Origin: Nitrosococcus wardiae
GTDB taxonomy: Bacteria > Pseudomonadota > Gammaproteobacteria > Nitrosococcales > Nitrosococcaceae
Direction of reading: 5' to 3'
Assembly: GCF_004421105.1 (NCBI RefSeq)
Contig: NZ_CP038033.1
Coordinates: 1,259,659-1,323,658 of the forward strand
Length of the DNA stretch: 64,000 nt
How positions within the stretch are numbered: the stretch's first letter is position 1; each line of letters begins with the position of its first letter. Below the pieces are notes generated by a model. The model was not told where the DNA came from, made no database searches, and worked only from the letters and a program-made list of their open reading frames with translations. Below, one piece after another: positions 16,664-25,822 of the stretch. The translations under genes were made by a program, and so were the position numbers.

Positions 16664-17872
16664 CTAATTATGTATGGATTGCTTCAATCTGTTTAGTTGG
16701 GCCACTTTCCCCTTATAGATTATACGGTAAATACTGCCTGTGAAATCATCGGAGATATAGATGGCACCGTCGGGACCCTCAGCCACATCCACGGGACGCC
16801 CAATGACCTCTTCGTTGACTTCAAAGCCAGTGATGAACTTGCGCTCGGTAATCTCCCCAGCTTTATTAAAGTGTAAAGAAATAACTTCGTATCCCTGTTT
16901 TTGGGTTCGGTTCCAGGAGCCATGGAGGGCCACCAAAGCTGACCCCTGATAGACGAGGGGAAACTGCTCACCGCGCAAGAAAGTGATGCCTAGGGGAGCC
17001 GTGTGAGCCGCAAAATGATATACGGGCGCTATGCTCCTTTCAATGTCCTTTTGATGGCTTGGCCCAAAAGTAGGATCGGGGACTTTATCGCCATTAGCGT
17101 AGGGCCAGCCGTAAAATTTGCCTTGTTCTATAAGATTCAACTCATCCGGAGGAAAATTATCCCCTAAAAGGTCACGGCCATTATCCGTGCCGTAGAGCTT
17201 GTGGGTGCGGGGGTGCCAGTCAAAGCCAACGGTATTTCTCAGGCCAGTCGCAAAAATTTCCCCCTGGCCGCCTTCGGGGGGAAAACGGAGCAGCGCCGCC
17301 CGCCGGGGGTCTGCTTCTTCGCAAGCATTGCAGCTCGAACCCACGGAAACATACAGCCAGCCATCCGGACCAAAACCCAAGGTGCGTGTCCAATGCCCGC
17401 CGCCACTTGGGAGTTGGGCGATGCGCTGGTATTTTCCACGAACAGTACGCCCTGCGGCATCAAAGCGAATGCGGCCCACGGCATCTGTTTCGGCGACATA
17501 GAGCCAACCTTCATGGAGATCAATCCCATGAGGCCGATAAAGATCGGTGAGTAATGTATGACGGCCATCAGGCTGGTGGTCCTTATTGGTATCGTGTTCA
17601 AGTAGAACGATGTCTCCCGCATCGGGTAGGCTAACGAGAAGGTCCCCCTGGGGAGTAAATCGCAACATACGGGCACCTGAAAGATCTCTAGCATAGATCT
17701 CAATCAAAAATCCATCGGGCAAATGCAGTCGATCACGAAGGAGTTCGATGGAAGGCTTCCCCCAGCCAAACAATCGGATCGGCACGTTTACGGCAAAACG
17801 CTCCGGCAGGAGCAACCAGAGGATGATACCGGCAAGCAGCAGGTAAGCAAGCACGCGAAGGAAAACCTTCAT
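16664..17872 (-). CDS. membrane-anchored PQQ-dependent sugar dehydrogenase homologue
   Basis: A six-bladed beta-propeller protein of the soluble glucose/sorbosone dehydrogenase family, about 402 residues. A single N-terminal membrane helix (VLAYLLLAGIILWLLLPERF) anchors it to face the periplasm. Family marks include LPDGFLIEIYARDL, GHWTRTLGFGPDGWLYVSVGSSCNACEE, GLRNTVGFDWHP and GRPVDVAEGPDGAIYISDDFTGSIYRI. The frame is open from GTG 17890, but ATG 17872 gives the more typical signal-anchor start; neither has a strong ribosome-binding site. Substrate is unknown and PQQ binding is assumed from the family. Confidence 0.8.
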   Translation of the reverse strand: MKVFLRVLAYLLLAGIILWLLLPERFAVNVPIRLFGWGKPSIELLRDRLHLPDGFLIEIYARDLSGARMLRFTPQGDLLVSLPDAGDIVLLEHDTNKDHQPDGRHTLLTDLYRPHGIDLHEGWLYVAETDAVGRIRFDAAGRTVRGKYQRIAQLPSGGGHWTRTLGFGPDGWLYVSVGSSCNACEEADPRRAALLRFPPEGGQGEIFATGLRNTVGFDWHPRTHKLYGTDNGRDLLGDNFPPDELNLIEQGKFYGWPYANGDKVPDPTFGPSHQKDIERSIAPVYHFAAHTAPLGITFLRGEQFPLVYQGSALVALHGSWNRTQKQGYEVISLHFNKAGEITERKFITGFEVNEEVIGRPVDVAEGPDGAIYISDDFTGSIYRIIYKGKVAQLNRLKQSIHN

Positions 17873-18019
17873 TCTTTTTCGGCTGTCCACTACAGTTATT
17901 TTGACAATATACCTTTAAATTCCTATTTGATCTATGTTAGCGATGTTTTTCCTCGGGTGTAGGGAGAGACTTGTTTTGTCATTGAAAAAATAAGCTTTGA
18001 ATTTTAGGAGATTGGATTG

Positions 18020-19972
18020 ATGTTAATCGGCGAAGATTCTGAAGTGCCGGAGAATCAGGATAAGGATGAACAAAATTCTGATTTAACCACCGACAAGCAG
18101 CGTGAAATAGCAGTCCAGAGGCTTGCCGCCATTGTCGAGTCTTCCGAGGATGCCATTATCAGTAAGACGCTCGATGGTATCATTGTGAGTTGGAATGCCG
18201 CTGCCGAACGAATATATGGTTATACTGCCGAGGAAGTTTGCGGCCAATCTATGTCTATTCTCGTACCCTCCGATCGACCTGATGAAATACCGCAAATTCT
18301 TCAGCACATTCGGCGCGGTGAGCGCATTAAACAGTTTGAGACAGTGCGCGTGCGGAAGGATGGTAGGAAAATTAATGTTTCTCTTACTATTTCACCTATC
18401 AAGGATAACCAGGGGCATATTGTGGGAGCCGCGACCATTGCTCGCGATATTACTCGGCGCAAGCAAAGAGAAGAAGAGTTGTTGTGGCTATCCCGTGCCA
18501 TGGAGCAGAGTCCTGTTGCGGTAACTATTACAGATACTGCCGGCAACATTAAATACATCAATGCTAAATTTACGGAATTGACCGGTTACCACAAAGCAGA
18601 GGTTGTTGGGAAAAATCCGCGAATTCTGCAATCAGGGAAAACCCCTATTGAAGAATATCAGCGACTATGGGAAAGCATTACCTCAGGAGGGGAATGGCAA
18701 GGAGAGATACAAGACAAAAAAAAGAATGGGGAAATTTATTGGGTCCGAGAACATATTTCATCTATTAAGAATCCCCAAGGTGAAATTACCCATTTTCTTG
18801 CTATTGGGGAGGATATTTCCGAGCGTAAAAAGATTGAGCAAGCCCTTCGAGAGAGCGAAGAAAGGTTTCGCCAGGTAGCCAAGATGACCGGCGAATGGAT
18901 ATGGGAGCAAGATCCTTCAGGAGAATTTACTTATTGTAGTGGAGCAGTTAAAGAAATATTGGGGTATGAACCCGAGGAAATGCGTGGCAAGCATTACCGG
19001 GAGTTTTTTATCCCGGAGGCTCAAGAGGGTTGGGTTTATAAGAATTCAGATCAGCAACGGTTCTTCCGCATCGTCAACCACTATCGCCACAAGGATGGCC
19101 ATGAAGTTTTTACGGAGTCTAGCGGTGAGCCTATTCTTGGTGAACAAGGCCAAATTATTAAGTGGCGGGGAGTGGATCGAGACATTACCAAGCATCTTGA
19201 AGCCCAGGAATTGATCCGACGGGCGCAAATAAAACTTGCAGTAGCACGCAACGAGTTAAGGATCGCACGCCAGATCCAAGAATCTTTGCTGCCTACAGAA
19301 CCTTTGATCCTACCCGAAGTTCAGGTGGTTGGTTATTGTCTGCCCGCTTCCCAAGTCGGGGGAGATTATTTTGATTATTATCATCGAGCTGATCACAGAG
19401 TGGATGTGACCATTGCTGATGTTTCTGGACATTCCGTGGGACCGGCGTTGTTTATGGTCGAAACTCGCAGCGCATTGAAAGCGCAAATCCGATCCAAATT
19501 TAATGCTGCCAATACCCTGGCTGCTTTGAATGATTCACTTTATGAAGATTTAAACCGGGCTGATCACTTTATTACGATGTTTTATATGCAATATCACCTT
19601 GAGACGGGAGAAATTAATTATGCCAGTGCGGGCCATAGCCCACCTCTGCTATTACGCGGTGCTGAAGCAGTGTGTACCAAGCTCGAGGCGGATGGGCTGA
19701 TTTTTGGAGTTAAGAAAGAAGTTTCCTTTGAGGAAAAGAGAACCCTGTTAGAAAAAGGAGATATCATGTTTCTCTATACGGATGGCATCATAGAGGCAGA
19801 GAGTAGGGACGGCGAATTTTTTGGCATTAAGCGTTTATGTAAAATACTGATTACCAATCGGCACCTTGCTCCCCAAGATCTCATTAAGGTCGTGGTAAAA
19901 AACTTACAAGACTTTTGTGAAAGCAAAACTTTTAAAGATGATGTCACGATGGTGGTCTTGAAAGCAATGTAA
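18020..19972 (+). CDS. triple-PAS SpoIIE-type PP2C phosphatase (RsbU-like)
   Basis: A cytoplasmic sensor phosphatase of 650 residues. Three PAS/PAC modules lie at about 30-150, 155-275 and 285-405. The second has GKNPRILQSG, a LOV-like site whose flavin-linking cysteine is proline, so no LOV photochemistry is expected. A short coiled linker is followed by the SpoIIE/PP2C domain (about 430-650), with metal-site motifs GGDYFDYY, IADVSGHSVGPAL, YASAGHSPPLLL and LYTDGIIEAE. It should dephosphorylate a STAS-domain antagonist; one is encoded at 25341. ATG 18020 follows TAGGAG at nine bases and is preferred to the TTG one codon earlier. Confidence 0.92.
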   Translation: MLIGEDSEVPENQDKDEQNSDLTTDKQREIAVQRLAAIVESSEDAIISKTLDGIIVSWNAAAERIYGYTAEEVCGQSMSILVPSDRPDEIPQILQHIRRGERIKQFETVRVRKDGRKINVSLTISPIKDNQGHIVGAATIARDITRRKQREEELLWLSRAMEQSPVAVTITDTAGNIKYINAKFTELTGYHKAEVVGKNPRILQSGKTPIEEYQRLWESITSGGEWQGEIQDKKKNGEIYWVREHISSIKNPQGEITHFLAIGEDISERKKIEQALRESEERFRQVAKMTGEWIWEQDPSGEFTYCSGAVKEILGYEPEEMRGKHYREFFIPEAQEGWVYKNSDQQRFFRIVNHYRHKDGHEVFTESSGEPILGEQGQIIKWRGVDRDITKHLEAQELIRRAQIKLAVARNELRIARQIQESLLPTEPLILPEVQVVGYCLPASQVGGDYFDYYHRADHRVDVTIADVSGHSVGPALFMVETRSALKAQIRSKFNAANTLAALNDSLYEDLNRADHFITMFYMQYHLETGEINYASAGHSPPLLLRGAEAVCTKLEADGLIFGVKKEVSFEEKRTLLEKGDIMFLYTDGIIEAESRDGEFFGIKRLCKILITNRHLAPQDLIKVVVKNLQDFCESKTFKDDVTMVVLKAM

Positions 19973-20004
19973 ATATTTTTAAATATGAGAAGTGAGGGAG
20001 TAAT

Positions 20005-23000
20005 TTAGGCTCGCACCAGGGCCTCCAATGCTCCATTCAGTACTGTAAAAGGTAGCAGATCGGTAGGTGATATTTCCTGTAATTCTTCCAGCAGCCTTTG
20101 ATACTTCAATAATTTCTGTTGCCGCTTCTGAGCAGCAAAAAAAGTCGTCATGTTACGATCCGGCGTGGCGAGTATTGCTAAAGTTAAGGTAGCTAGATAA
20201 GCCCTAAATCGTTCCCTAAAGGTAGTTTGCGCTCTGCGCTCCCAACGGTTACGCACCGGTACCCGACTCAGTAACTCCTTTATCTCCGGGTAGCCTAAAT
20301 AACGGCTGACTTCTTCATAAGCACTCACCACAGCAGTAAATTCTTCCCCCGAATCGTTAACAAGATCGACCAGAAGGGGAAAGTCAGTGAGGCGATCCCA
20401 AAGGGCAATGCGGCGAGAAAGTTCTGCTGTAAAACCCTCCTCTTGAAGCTCCTTGAGATTTCCTGAAAAAAGCTGGCATTCAGATTCGGATAAATTTTGT
20501 TCTTGGTGTTGCTCATACTGTGCTAAATAATCATGGAGCGAGGAGAGGGTTTTTTCACTGAGAATAATAGGTTTGTCTTGACTCACCGTCCAGTGGCAGA
20601 AACTGGCCAAAGTATCCTCAAGCTGTAATAACAGCGCATATTGGCGAGCACTAGGAATAATGTTGTCTAATGCATAGACTTGGGCACGCAAAGCATCTCC
20701 TGCCAGTACTTTATCAAAGGTCAAATAAGTGACCACAAGAGTGGTGATGGTGGTATTTTTTAATTCTTCTATCCAGGTGAGAAAGGTGCAGCCTGCGTGA
20801 TCAATAATTATGTTGCACAAAACGGTGGCCGTAATTTCCTTCGCGAGGGGATGATCGGATAGTTGATTACCGAACTGGTCAGTTATGGCTTGTGGAAAAT
20901 AACGGATGACAAATTCCTGCAGAAATGGCGAAGACAAGAAATCTGGCTGCTCTAATAGGGTTTGGTAGAGTTGCATTTTGCTATAGGACATCAGAACCGC
21001 CAACTCCGGGCGGGCTAAACCTTCACCATGTCGTGCCAGAACTTCCTTGCGGTGGGGAAATGCATCGGCAAGACGATCCAGCAATCCAGCATTTTCTAAG
21101 CGATCTGCCAGCTCCATAAAGGGTTCCATGTCTCGTAGGCAGCGCTGCCGATCAAGGGACAAGCATAGGCTCTGGCTGTAATTGTTTGCCAGTACCTGTT
21201 GACACACTTCTTCCTTGACCTTTTCGAGACACTGGTTTTGTTCTTCCCAGGAAGTGATGATTCCTTTCTCCCTCAAATGATTAAAAAGTATCTTGAGGTT
21301 TACCTCGTGGTCAGAAAGATCCACCCCCCCGGAGTTATCCGTAGCATCTGTATTGATATGGCCACCTCCTAAGGCGTATTCGGTACGCCCCCTCTGGGTA
21401 AAGCCCAAATTGGCTCCTTCACCGACTACCCGGGCTTGTATCTGGGAGGCATCGACCCGAACCGAGTCATTGGCCCGATCCCCCACATCCAGGTGCCTTT
21501 CCGTGCTTGCCTTCACATAGGTGCCAATGCCGCCGAACCAGAGTAGATCAACCGGGGCGGTGATGAGCAAGCGAATCAGTCCTTCACCATCCATGAATCG
21601 GTGCCGAGTATTGAGCCACTGGCGGACCTGGGGGGAAAGGGGAATATCCTTAGCCTGGCGGAGGTAAACTCCTCCGCCTTCGGAAATAAGGGCTCTGTCA
21701 TAGTCGTTCCAGGAGGACCCCGGTAGTTCAAATAGTCGTTTCCGCTCTTTATAGGAAACTTCCGGGTCCGGGTCGGGATCAATAAAGATATACTCGGCCC
21801 CAAAGGCCGCCCGCAAACGTGTCTGGCGGGAGAGCAGCATGCCATTACCAAACACATCCCCATCCATGCTTCCAATGCCTACCGTGGTAAAGGGTTGGGT
21901 TTGAATGTCCTGATCCAGTTCACGGAAATGCCGCTTTACACACTCCCAGGCACCCCGGGCGGTGATCCCCAGTTTTTTATGATGGTAACCAAAAGCGCCG
22001 CCACTGGCGAAGGCGTCACCAAGCCAGAAATGATATTGCTTCGCCACTTCATTGGCGGTATCGGGTAGATGGGCTGTGCCTTTATCGGCGGCAACGACCA
22101 GATAGGGATCGGCTTCGTCATAGGCGACGATTTGGGGTGGGCGGACAATGGTGTTTCCTTGTCGGTTATCGGTAAGATCCAGGAGCCCCTGAATGAAGGT
22201 GATATAGGCTTGCTTAGACAGCTTGGCTCCTTCCTCACGGGTGCTAAAGGGATGTTTTACAATAAAGCCACCTTTAGCTCCCACCGGTACGATAAGGGCA
22301 TTTTTCATCATTTGAGTTTGCATCAACCCGAGGATCTCCGTGCGAAAATCATCCGGGCGATCCGACCAACGCAGCCCCCCGCGGGCCACGCGCCCGCCGC
22401 GCAAGTGAATCCCTTCCATGGTCGCCGAATGGATATAGATTTCATACATGGGCCTAGGCGTAGGCATATCAATTACGCCTAAGCTGCTAATTTTAAAAGC
22501 AAGGAAATAATCCTTTTGGGCCTGCCTACGATAGAAATTGGTGCGCACGGTAGCATCGATGAGGTTAAATAAAGTCCGCAGAATGCGGTCTTCATTGACA
22601 TTGGTGACCGATTTGAGGGCGGCAGCTAATTCCAAACGGATAGGAAGCAGTCCTTCTTCTTCCCGCCGCATCGGGTCATCCCAGCGAGGATCGGGGCGAA
22701 ATCGGGCCTCAAAATAGCGGCACAGGAGCAAGGCCACCTGGGGATTATGACTGAGGGACTGGTGGAAACGAGAGAGGGTAAAAGGCGTACCGAGTTGGAA
22801 GTAGTAATTCCGATAGCTACGGAATATATCGATTTCCTTCCAGGAGAGCCCGGTTAGTACTAGTAGCTCATTCAAAGGATCGTTATCTACTTCGCCGCGA
22901 AACAAAGCTGTCAAAGCGTCCAAGAGAGGAGTGCGCAGGGAAGAAAGGGACTTGGCTGTCTCTCTGGTAACTTTTACAGAAAAACTTTTAATAAAAAGCC

Positions 23001-24783
23001 CTCGGTTTTCCACCTTGAGGGTAAATCGAACCTGATCGATCACCCTTAAACCTAAATTTTCTAGCACAGGCATCAGTTCATCGAGAAAACTTTCCCGGGA
23101 GCTATAAAACTGAAGCCGATAATGTTCCTTCGGTAGTTCGTAACGGGGATCCCACAAATCGATGAATTGCTGTTCTGTCTCTAAGACGTGTTCTAGTCCC
23201 TTGATATCTTGCAGTGCCGCTTGGGGGGGAATTAGGGCCCGATATTCTGGAGAAAAGCCCTTACGATATTTATTCCATAAAACCTCTCCTTGCTCCTTTC
23301 CCATGGCCTGTTCCAGCAGCAGCTGGAGTTTATAATCCCAGGGTTTGGCAATTTGGGAGAGTGTGCTTTCCAACCGGTTAATAGGAATATGGACTTCTTT
23401 TTGATGGGGCAGAAAAGTCAAGTGCAAGCCAATATAATGATTACGGATTCCTCGGATGACCTGGGAATTCTCAAGTGTCCCCGTGAGGGCGCGACAGAGG
23501 TAAGCTTCAATATCGCTTAAATGGGATTCATCAAAGAAATCTTGGGGGATAAGAATAAGGGTCGTAATTCTCGTTGGGCTAGGGCTGGCAAGGATAAGCA
23601 ATTTGACAAGATCAGAGCGATAGAGAAAAGACAGTAAGGAGCGGGCGATGATTTGCAATTGTATCTCGCCCATAAAAAATAGCTCTACCTTAGGGAAAAG
23701 ATTGAATAGCTCAATCAATTTATCGTATTCGTGACCAGCGGTGGGCACGTGTAACTGTTTTAAGCTTTGTTCTACTTTGTCCCGCAACGCCGGGATACTC
23801 ATGGCCGTGCCTGCAAGCGCCGCTTCAGAGAATAAGCCGAGAAAAGCGTGCTCTTTGTATTTTCTTTTTTCTAAAGGTTCTTGAAACCCAAGATAAACTA
23901 AGGGTTCAGAGCGATAAAGGGCGCTGTTTATCCCCGTTTTCTGGACAAGTACGGGTAATTCTCGCTGAATCTCATCAGGGCGTAAGATCGTTAATAAAGG
24001 AGAGATGTTTGCCTTTATTGTCGAAGATCCAAATAAGGAATCAAGAGATAACCCCAGCTGTTTATTTTCTTGGATATGGAATTCTTTCTCAGCTTGAGTA
24101 TTGACTATAAAGCTATAATAGGAAAAAGGAATAAAAGCACCTTCTCGAATCCAACTGAGGAAACTCTGCCAGGGGTGAAAAACCGGAGTCTGTTCTAGTT
24201 GGCTAAACTGTGCGGCCAGAGATTCTTTATTTTTTTGAACATTTAAAGTTGCTGAGAATATTTTCTCAATACGAGTCGTAAAGTTTTGTAAATGTTCTTT
24301 ATTAGTTTCTTCAAGTTTCAGAATAATTAAGGACTCTTTAGGACCTAATTCGCTGCCTGCCTTTAAATCAATAATTTCCTGGCCATGGCGTTTTATCATC
24401 AAAACATGGTGGGCCATTATTTCAAAGGCCAGATCTTGTGATTGTTGTAAGACCTTGAGGGAATCAATCAGATAGGAAGCATCGGAGGAGCTTATCAACA
24501 CCAATGTGCCGGCTTTCTCTGGGAAAGGTAAGCAATGCGTTGCAACCTCTGTTTCACACGCCCTAATGAAGGCAAAAAATTGGGTGATCAGGGGAGCGAT
24601 GCGATAACGAGGGACAGAAAGTAAAAAAGATTCGGGGGTAATGAGTAAGCTAGAGAGCGCTTTAAGAAATCGTTTTTCGTGGGGTTCTTTTTGTTTGTCT
24701 AAAAGTGAATGAATTTCATTCAGTTTCTGCTCATAATCGTTGTAGGTTGCTTGGGACTCACGGACTTCCACAAAAATTTTCAT
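20005..24783 (-). CDS. NAD-specific glutamate dehydrogenase, 180-kDa class
   Basis: A 1592-residue NAD-dependent glutamate dehydrogenase of the large (GDH-180, GdhB/RocG-unrelated) class, catalysing glutamate to 2-oxoglutarate plus ammonia in the cytoplasm. The catalytic core around residues 800-1250 is recognisable: LRGGRVARGGLRWSDR, VPVGAKGGFIVK, AYDEADPYLVVAADKGTA, VGIGSMDGDVFGNGML and VVGEGANLGFTQ. The long N-terminal region carries the ACT-like regulatory segments of the family. It is a single gene that sits between the SpoIIE phosphatase (convergent, 32 bases) and the RsbW/STAS pair. A much smaller dehydrogenase of the same broad superfamily lies at 1220. Confidence 0.95.
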   Translation of the reverse strand: MKIFVEVRESQATYNDYEQKLNEIHSLLDKQKEPHEKRFLKALSSLLITPESFLLSVPRYRIAPLITQFFAFIRACETEVATHCLPFPEKAGTLVLISSSDASYLIDSLKVLQQSQDLAFEIMAHHVLMIKRHGQEIIDLKAGSELGPKESLIILKLEETNKEHLQNFTTRIEKIFSATLNVQKNKESLAAQFSQLEQTPVFHPWQSFLSWIREGAFIPFSYYSFIVNTQAEKEFHIQENKQLGLSLDSLFGSSTIKANISPLLTILRPDEIQRELPVLVQKTGINSALYRSEPLVYLGFQEPLEKRKYKEHAFLGLFSEAALAGTAMSIPALRDKVEQSLKQLHVPTAGHEYDKLIELFNLFPKVELFFMGEIQLQIIARSLLSFLYRSDLVKLLILASPSPTRITTLILIPQDFFDESHLSDIEAYLCRALTGTLENSQVIRGIRNHYIGLHLTFLPHQKEVHIPINRLESTLSQIAKPWDYKLQLLLEQAMGKEQGEVLWNKYRKGFSPEYRALIPPQAALQDIKGLEHVLETEQQFIDLWDPRYELPKEHYRLQFYSSRESFLDELMPVLENLGLRVIDQVRFTLKVENRGLFIKSFSVKVTRETAKSLSSLRTPLLDALTALFRGEVDNDPLNELLVLTGLSWKEIDIFRSYRNYYFQLGTPFTLSRFHQSLSHNPQVALLLCRYFEARFRPDPRWDDPMRREEEGLLPIRLELAAALKSVTNVNEDRILRTLFNLIDATVRTNFYRRQAQKDYFLAFKISSLGVIDMPTPRPMYEIYIHSATMEGIHLRGGRVARGGLRWSDRPDDFRTEILGLMQTQMMKNALIVPVGAKGGFIVKHPFSTREEGAKLSKQAYITFIQGLLDLTDNRQGNTIVRPPQIVAYDEADPYLVVAADKGTAHLPDTANEVAKQYHFWLGDAFASGGAFGYHHKKLGITARGAWECVKRHFRELDQDIQTQPFTTVGIGSMDGDVFGNGMLLSRQTRLRAAFGAEYIFIDPDPDPEVSYKERKRLFELPGSSWNDYDRALISEGGGVYLRQAKDIPLSPQVRQWLNTRHRFMDGEGLIRLLITAPVDLLWFGGIGTYVKASTERHLDVGDRANDSVRVDASQIQARVVGEGANLGFTQRGRTEYALGGGHINTDATDNSGGVDLSDHEVNLKILFNHLREKGIITSWEEQNQCLEKVKEEVCQQVLANNYSQSLCLSLDRQRCLRDMEPFMELADRLENAGLLDRLADAFPHRKEVLARHGEGLARPELAVLMSYSKMQLYQTLLEQPDFLSSPFLQEFVIRYFPQAITDQFGNQLSDHPLAKEITATVLCNIIIDHAGCTFLTWIEELKNTTITTLVVTYLTFDKVLAGDALRAQVYALDNIIPSARQYALLLQLEDTLASFCHWTVSQDKPIILSEKTLSSLHDYLAQYEQHQEQNLSESECQLFSGNLKELQEEGFTAELSRRIALWDRLTDFPLLVDLVNDSGEEFTAVVSAYEEVSRYLGYPEIKELLSRVPVRNRWERRAQTTFRERFRAYLATLTLAILATPDRNMTTFFAAQKRQQKLLKYQRLLEELQEISPTDLLPFTVLNGALEALVRA

Positions 24784-24901
24784 AAGAATATAGCGGCAGA
24801 TATTGGTGTTATATAGGCTGTTATCCTATTTCACTATAGTCAGGAGAAGACGAGGAATCGCCAAGTTATCTCCTGATGGGGGAGATTGAGGATTAAGAGG
24901 C

Positions 24902-25327
24902 TCAAGCAAGCCTTTTTCTCATTTCTAACACATTACCTCCATTAATCTTATGGTAGCTCACAGAATCCATAATGGATTTAATCAAGAAAATGCCGCGCCC
25001 CCGTTCCCCAGGATGTTCTAGGTTGGGCGCTTTCACTCGGTCAAGGTCAAAGCCTTGCCCATGGTCATAAACTTTAATGCATAATTGATCAGGTAAAACC
25101 TGAATGGTGACATGGACAGTTTGCTCACTATCCCCTGTGTTTCCATGCTCCATCGCATTGACTAGGGCCTCGGTCAAGGCCAAATTGAGATGGTAGGCCA
25201 GGGCTTTGCGGTCACCACTATAGCGATCCAGCTCTTCGGCAACTTTTTCGCCGATTTCTCCAATAAAACCAAGATAGCAGGTCTTATTTGGAACTACGAT
25301 GTCTAATTGAATATCCCCATTACACAT
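24902..25327 (-). CDS. RsbW-like anti-sigma / HATPase serine kinase
   Basis: A 141-residue GHKL-fold ATPase. The N box is LNLALTEALVNAMEHGN and the G1/G2 boxes are YDHGQGFDL and GERGRGIFLIKSIMD. Such proteins phosphorylate and sequester STAS antagonists or bind a sigma factor. The longest frame opens at 25516, but it overlaps the STAS gene out of frame and has no family similarity there. ATG 25327 has GAGG seven bases upstream and begins at the conserved part (MCNGDIQLDIVV). It lies 13 bases after the STAS gene, forming an operon with it. Confidence 0.9.
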   Translation of the reverse strand: MCNGDIQLDIVVPNKTCYLGFIGEIGEKVAEELDRYSGDRKALAYHLNLALTEALVNAMEHGNTGDSEQTVHVTIQVLPDQLCIKVYDHGQGFDLDRVKAPNLEHPGERGRGIFLIKSIMDSVSYHKINGGNVLEMRKRLA

Positions 25328-25340
25328 GGCAACCTCGCTG

Positions 25341-25676
25341 CTAGTTGCTGCCGAGGGCTTCCTGAACAGAAGGATAGATATCAAAGACCCGGTGCAAACG
25401 GGTAAGTTCGAACATGGATTGCACCTGGGATTGAAGACCACATAATTTAAAGCTTCCATTTCGGAGGCTAGTGTTTTTATGGCCAGATAGCAATGCGCCA
25501 AGGCCAGAACTGTCAATAAATCGTACCTCTGCTAAATCCACCACCAGGTGAATTTTTCCATTTTCTCCTAGCTCTAACATTCGGTCCTTTAATTCCCCTG
25601 AATTGTGGGCATCGAGGCGTTTTTCCTTGATATAAAGAACCACTGTCCCGTTATTTTTCTCCATGTGCAGATTCAT
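25341..25676 (-). CDS. STAS-domain anti-sigma factor antagonist
   Basis: A 111-residue SpoIIAA/RsbV-like protein. The phosphorylatable serine lies in FIDSSGLGALLSGHK (about residue 55), preceded by LVVDLAEVR. ATG 25676 has GGAGAT five bases upstream; another ATG is at 25688 with a badly spaced site. Phosphorylation by the neighbouring RsbW-like kinase and dephosphorylation by the SpoIIE phosphatase at 18020 would form a complete partner switch. The output (sigma factor, cyclase or other) is not in the window. Confidence 0.92.
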   Translation of the reverse strand: MNLHMEKNNGTVVLYIKEKRLDAHNSGELKDRMLELGENGKIHLVVDLAEVRFIDSSGLGALLSGHKNTSLRNGSFKLCGLQSQVQSMFELTRLHRVFDIYPSVQEALGSN

Positions 25677-25822
25677 AGGTATCTCCATGCTGGAAAAAGG
25701 GTCTCCTCTCTATTGAGACTCTCTAGAAGGAGAAGCGGCTGATCTCTATAACTATATAGTCAAATCATAGAAAATTACACTTAAGTCATGTTTAACTGTT
25801 AATCCGCTGATAGAGCCAGGAA

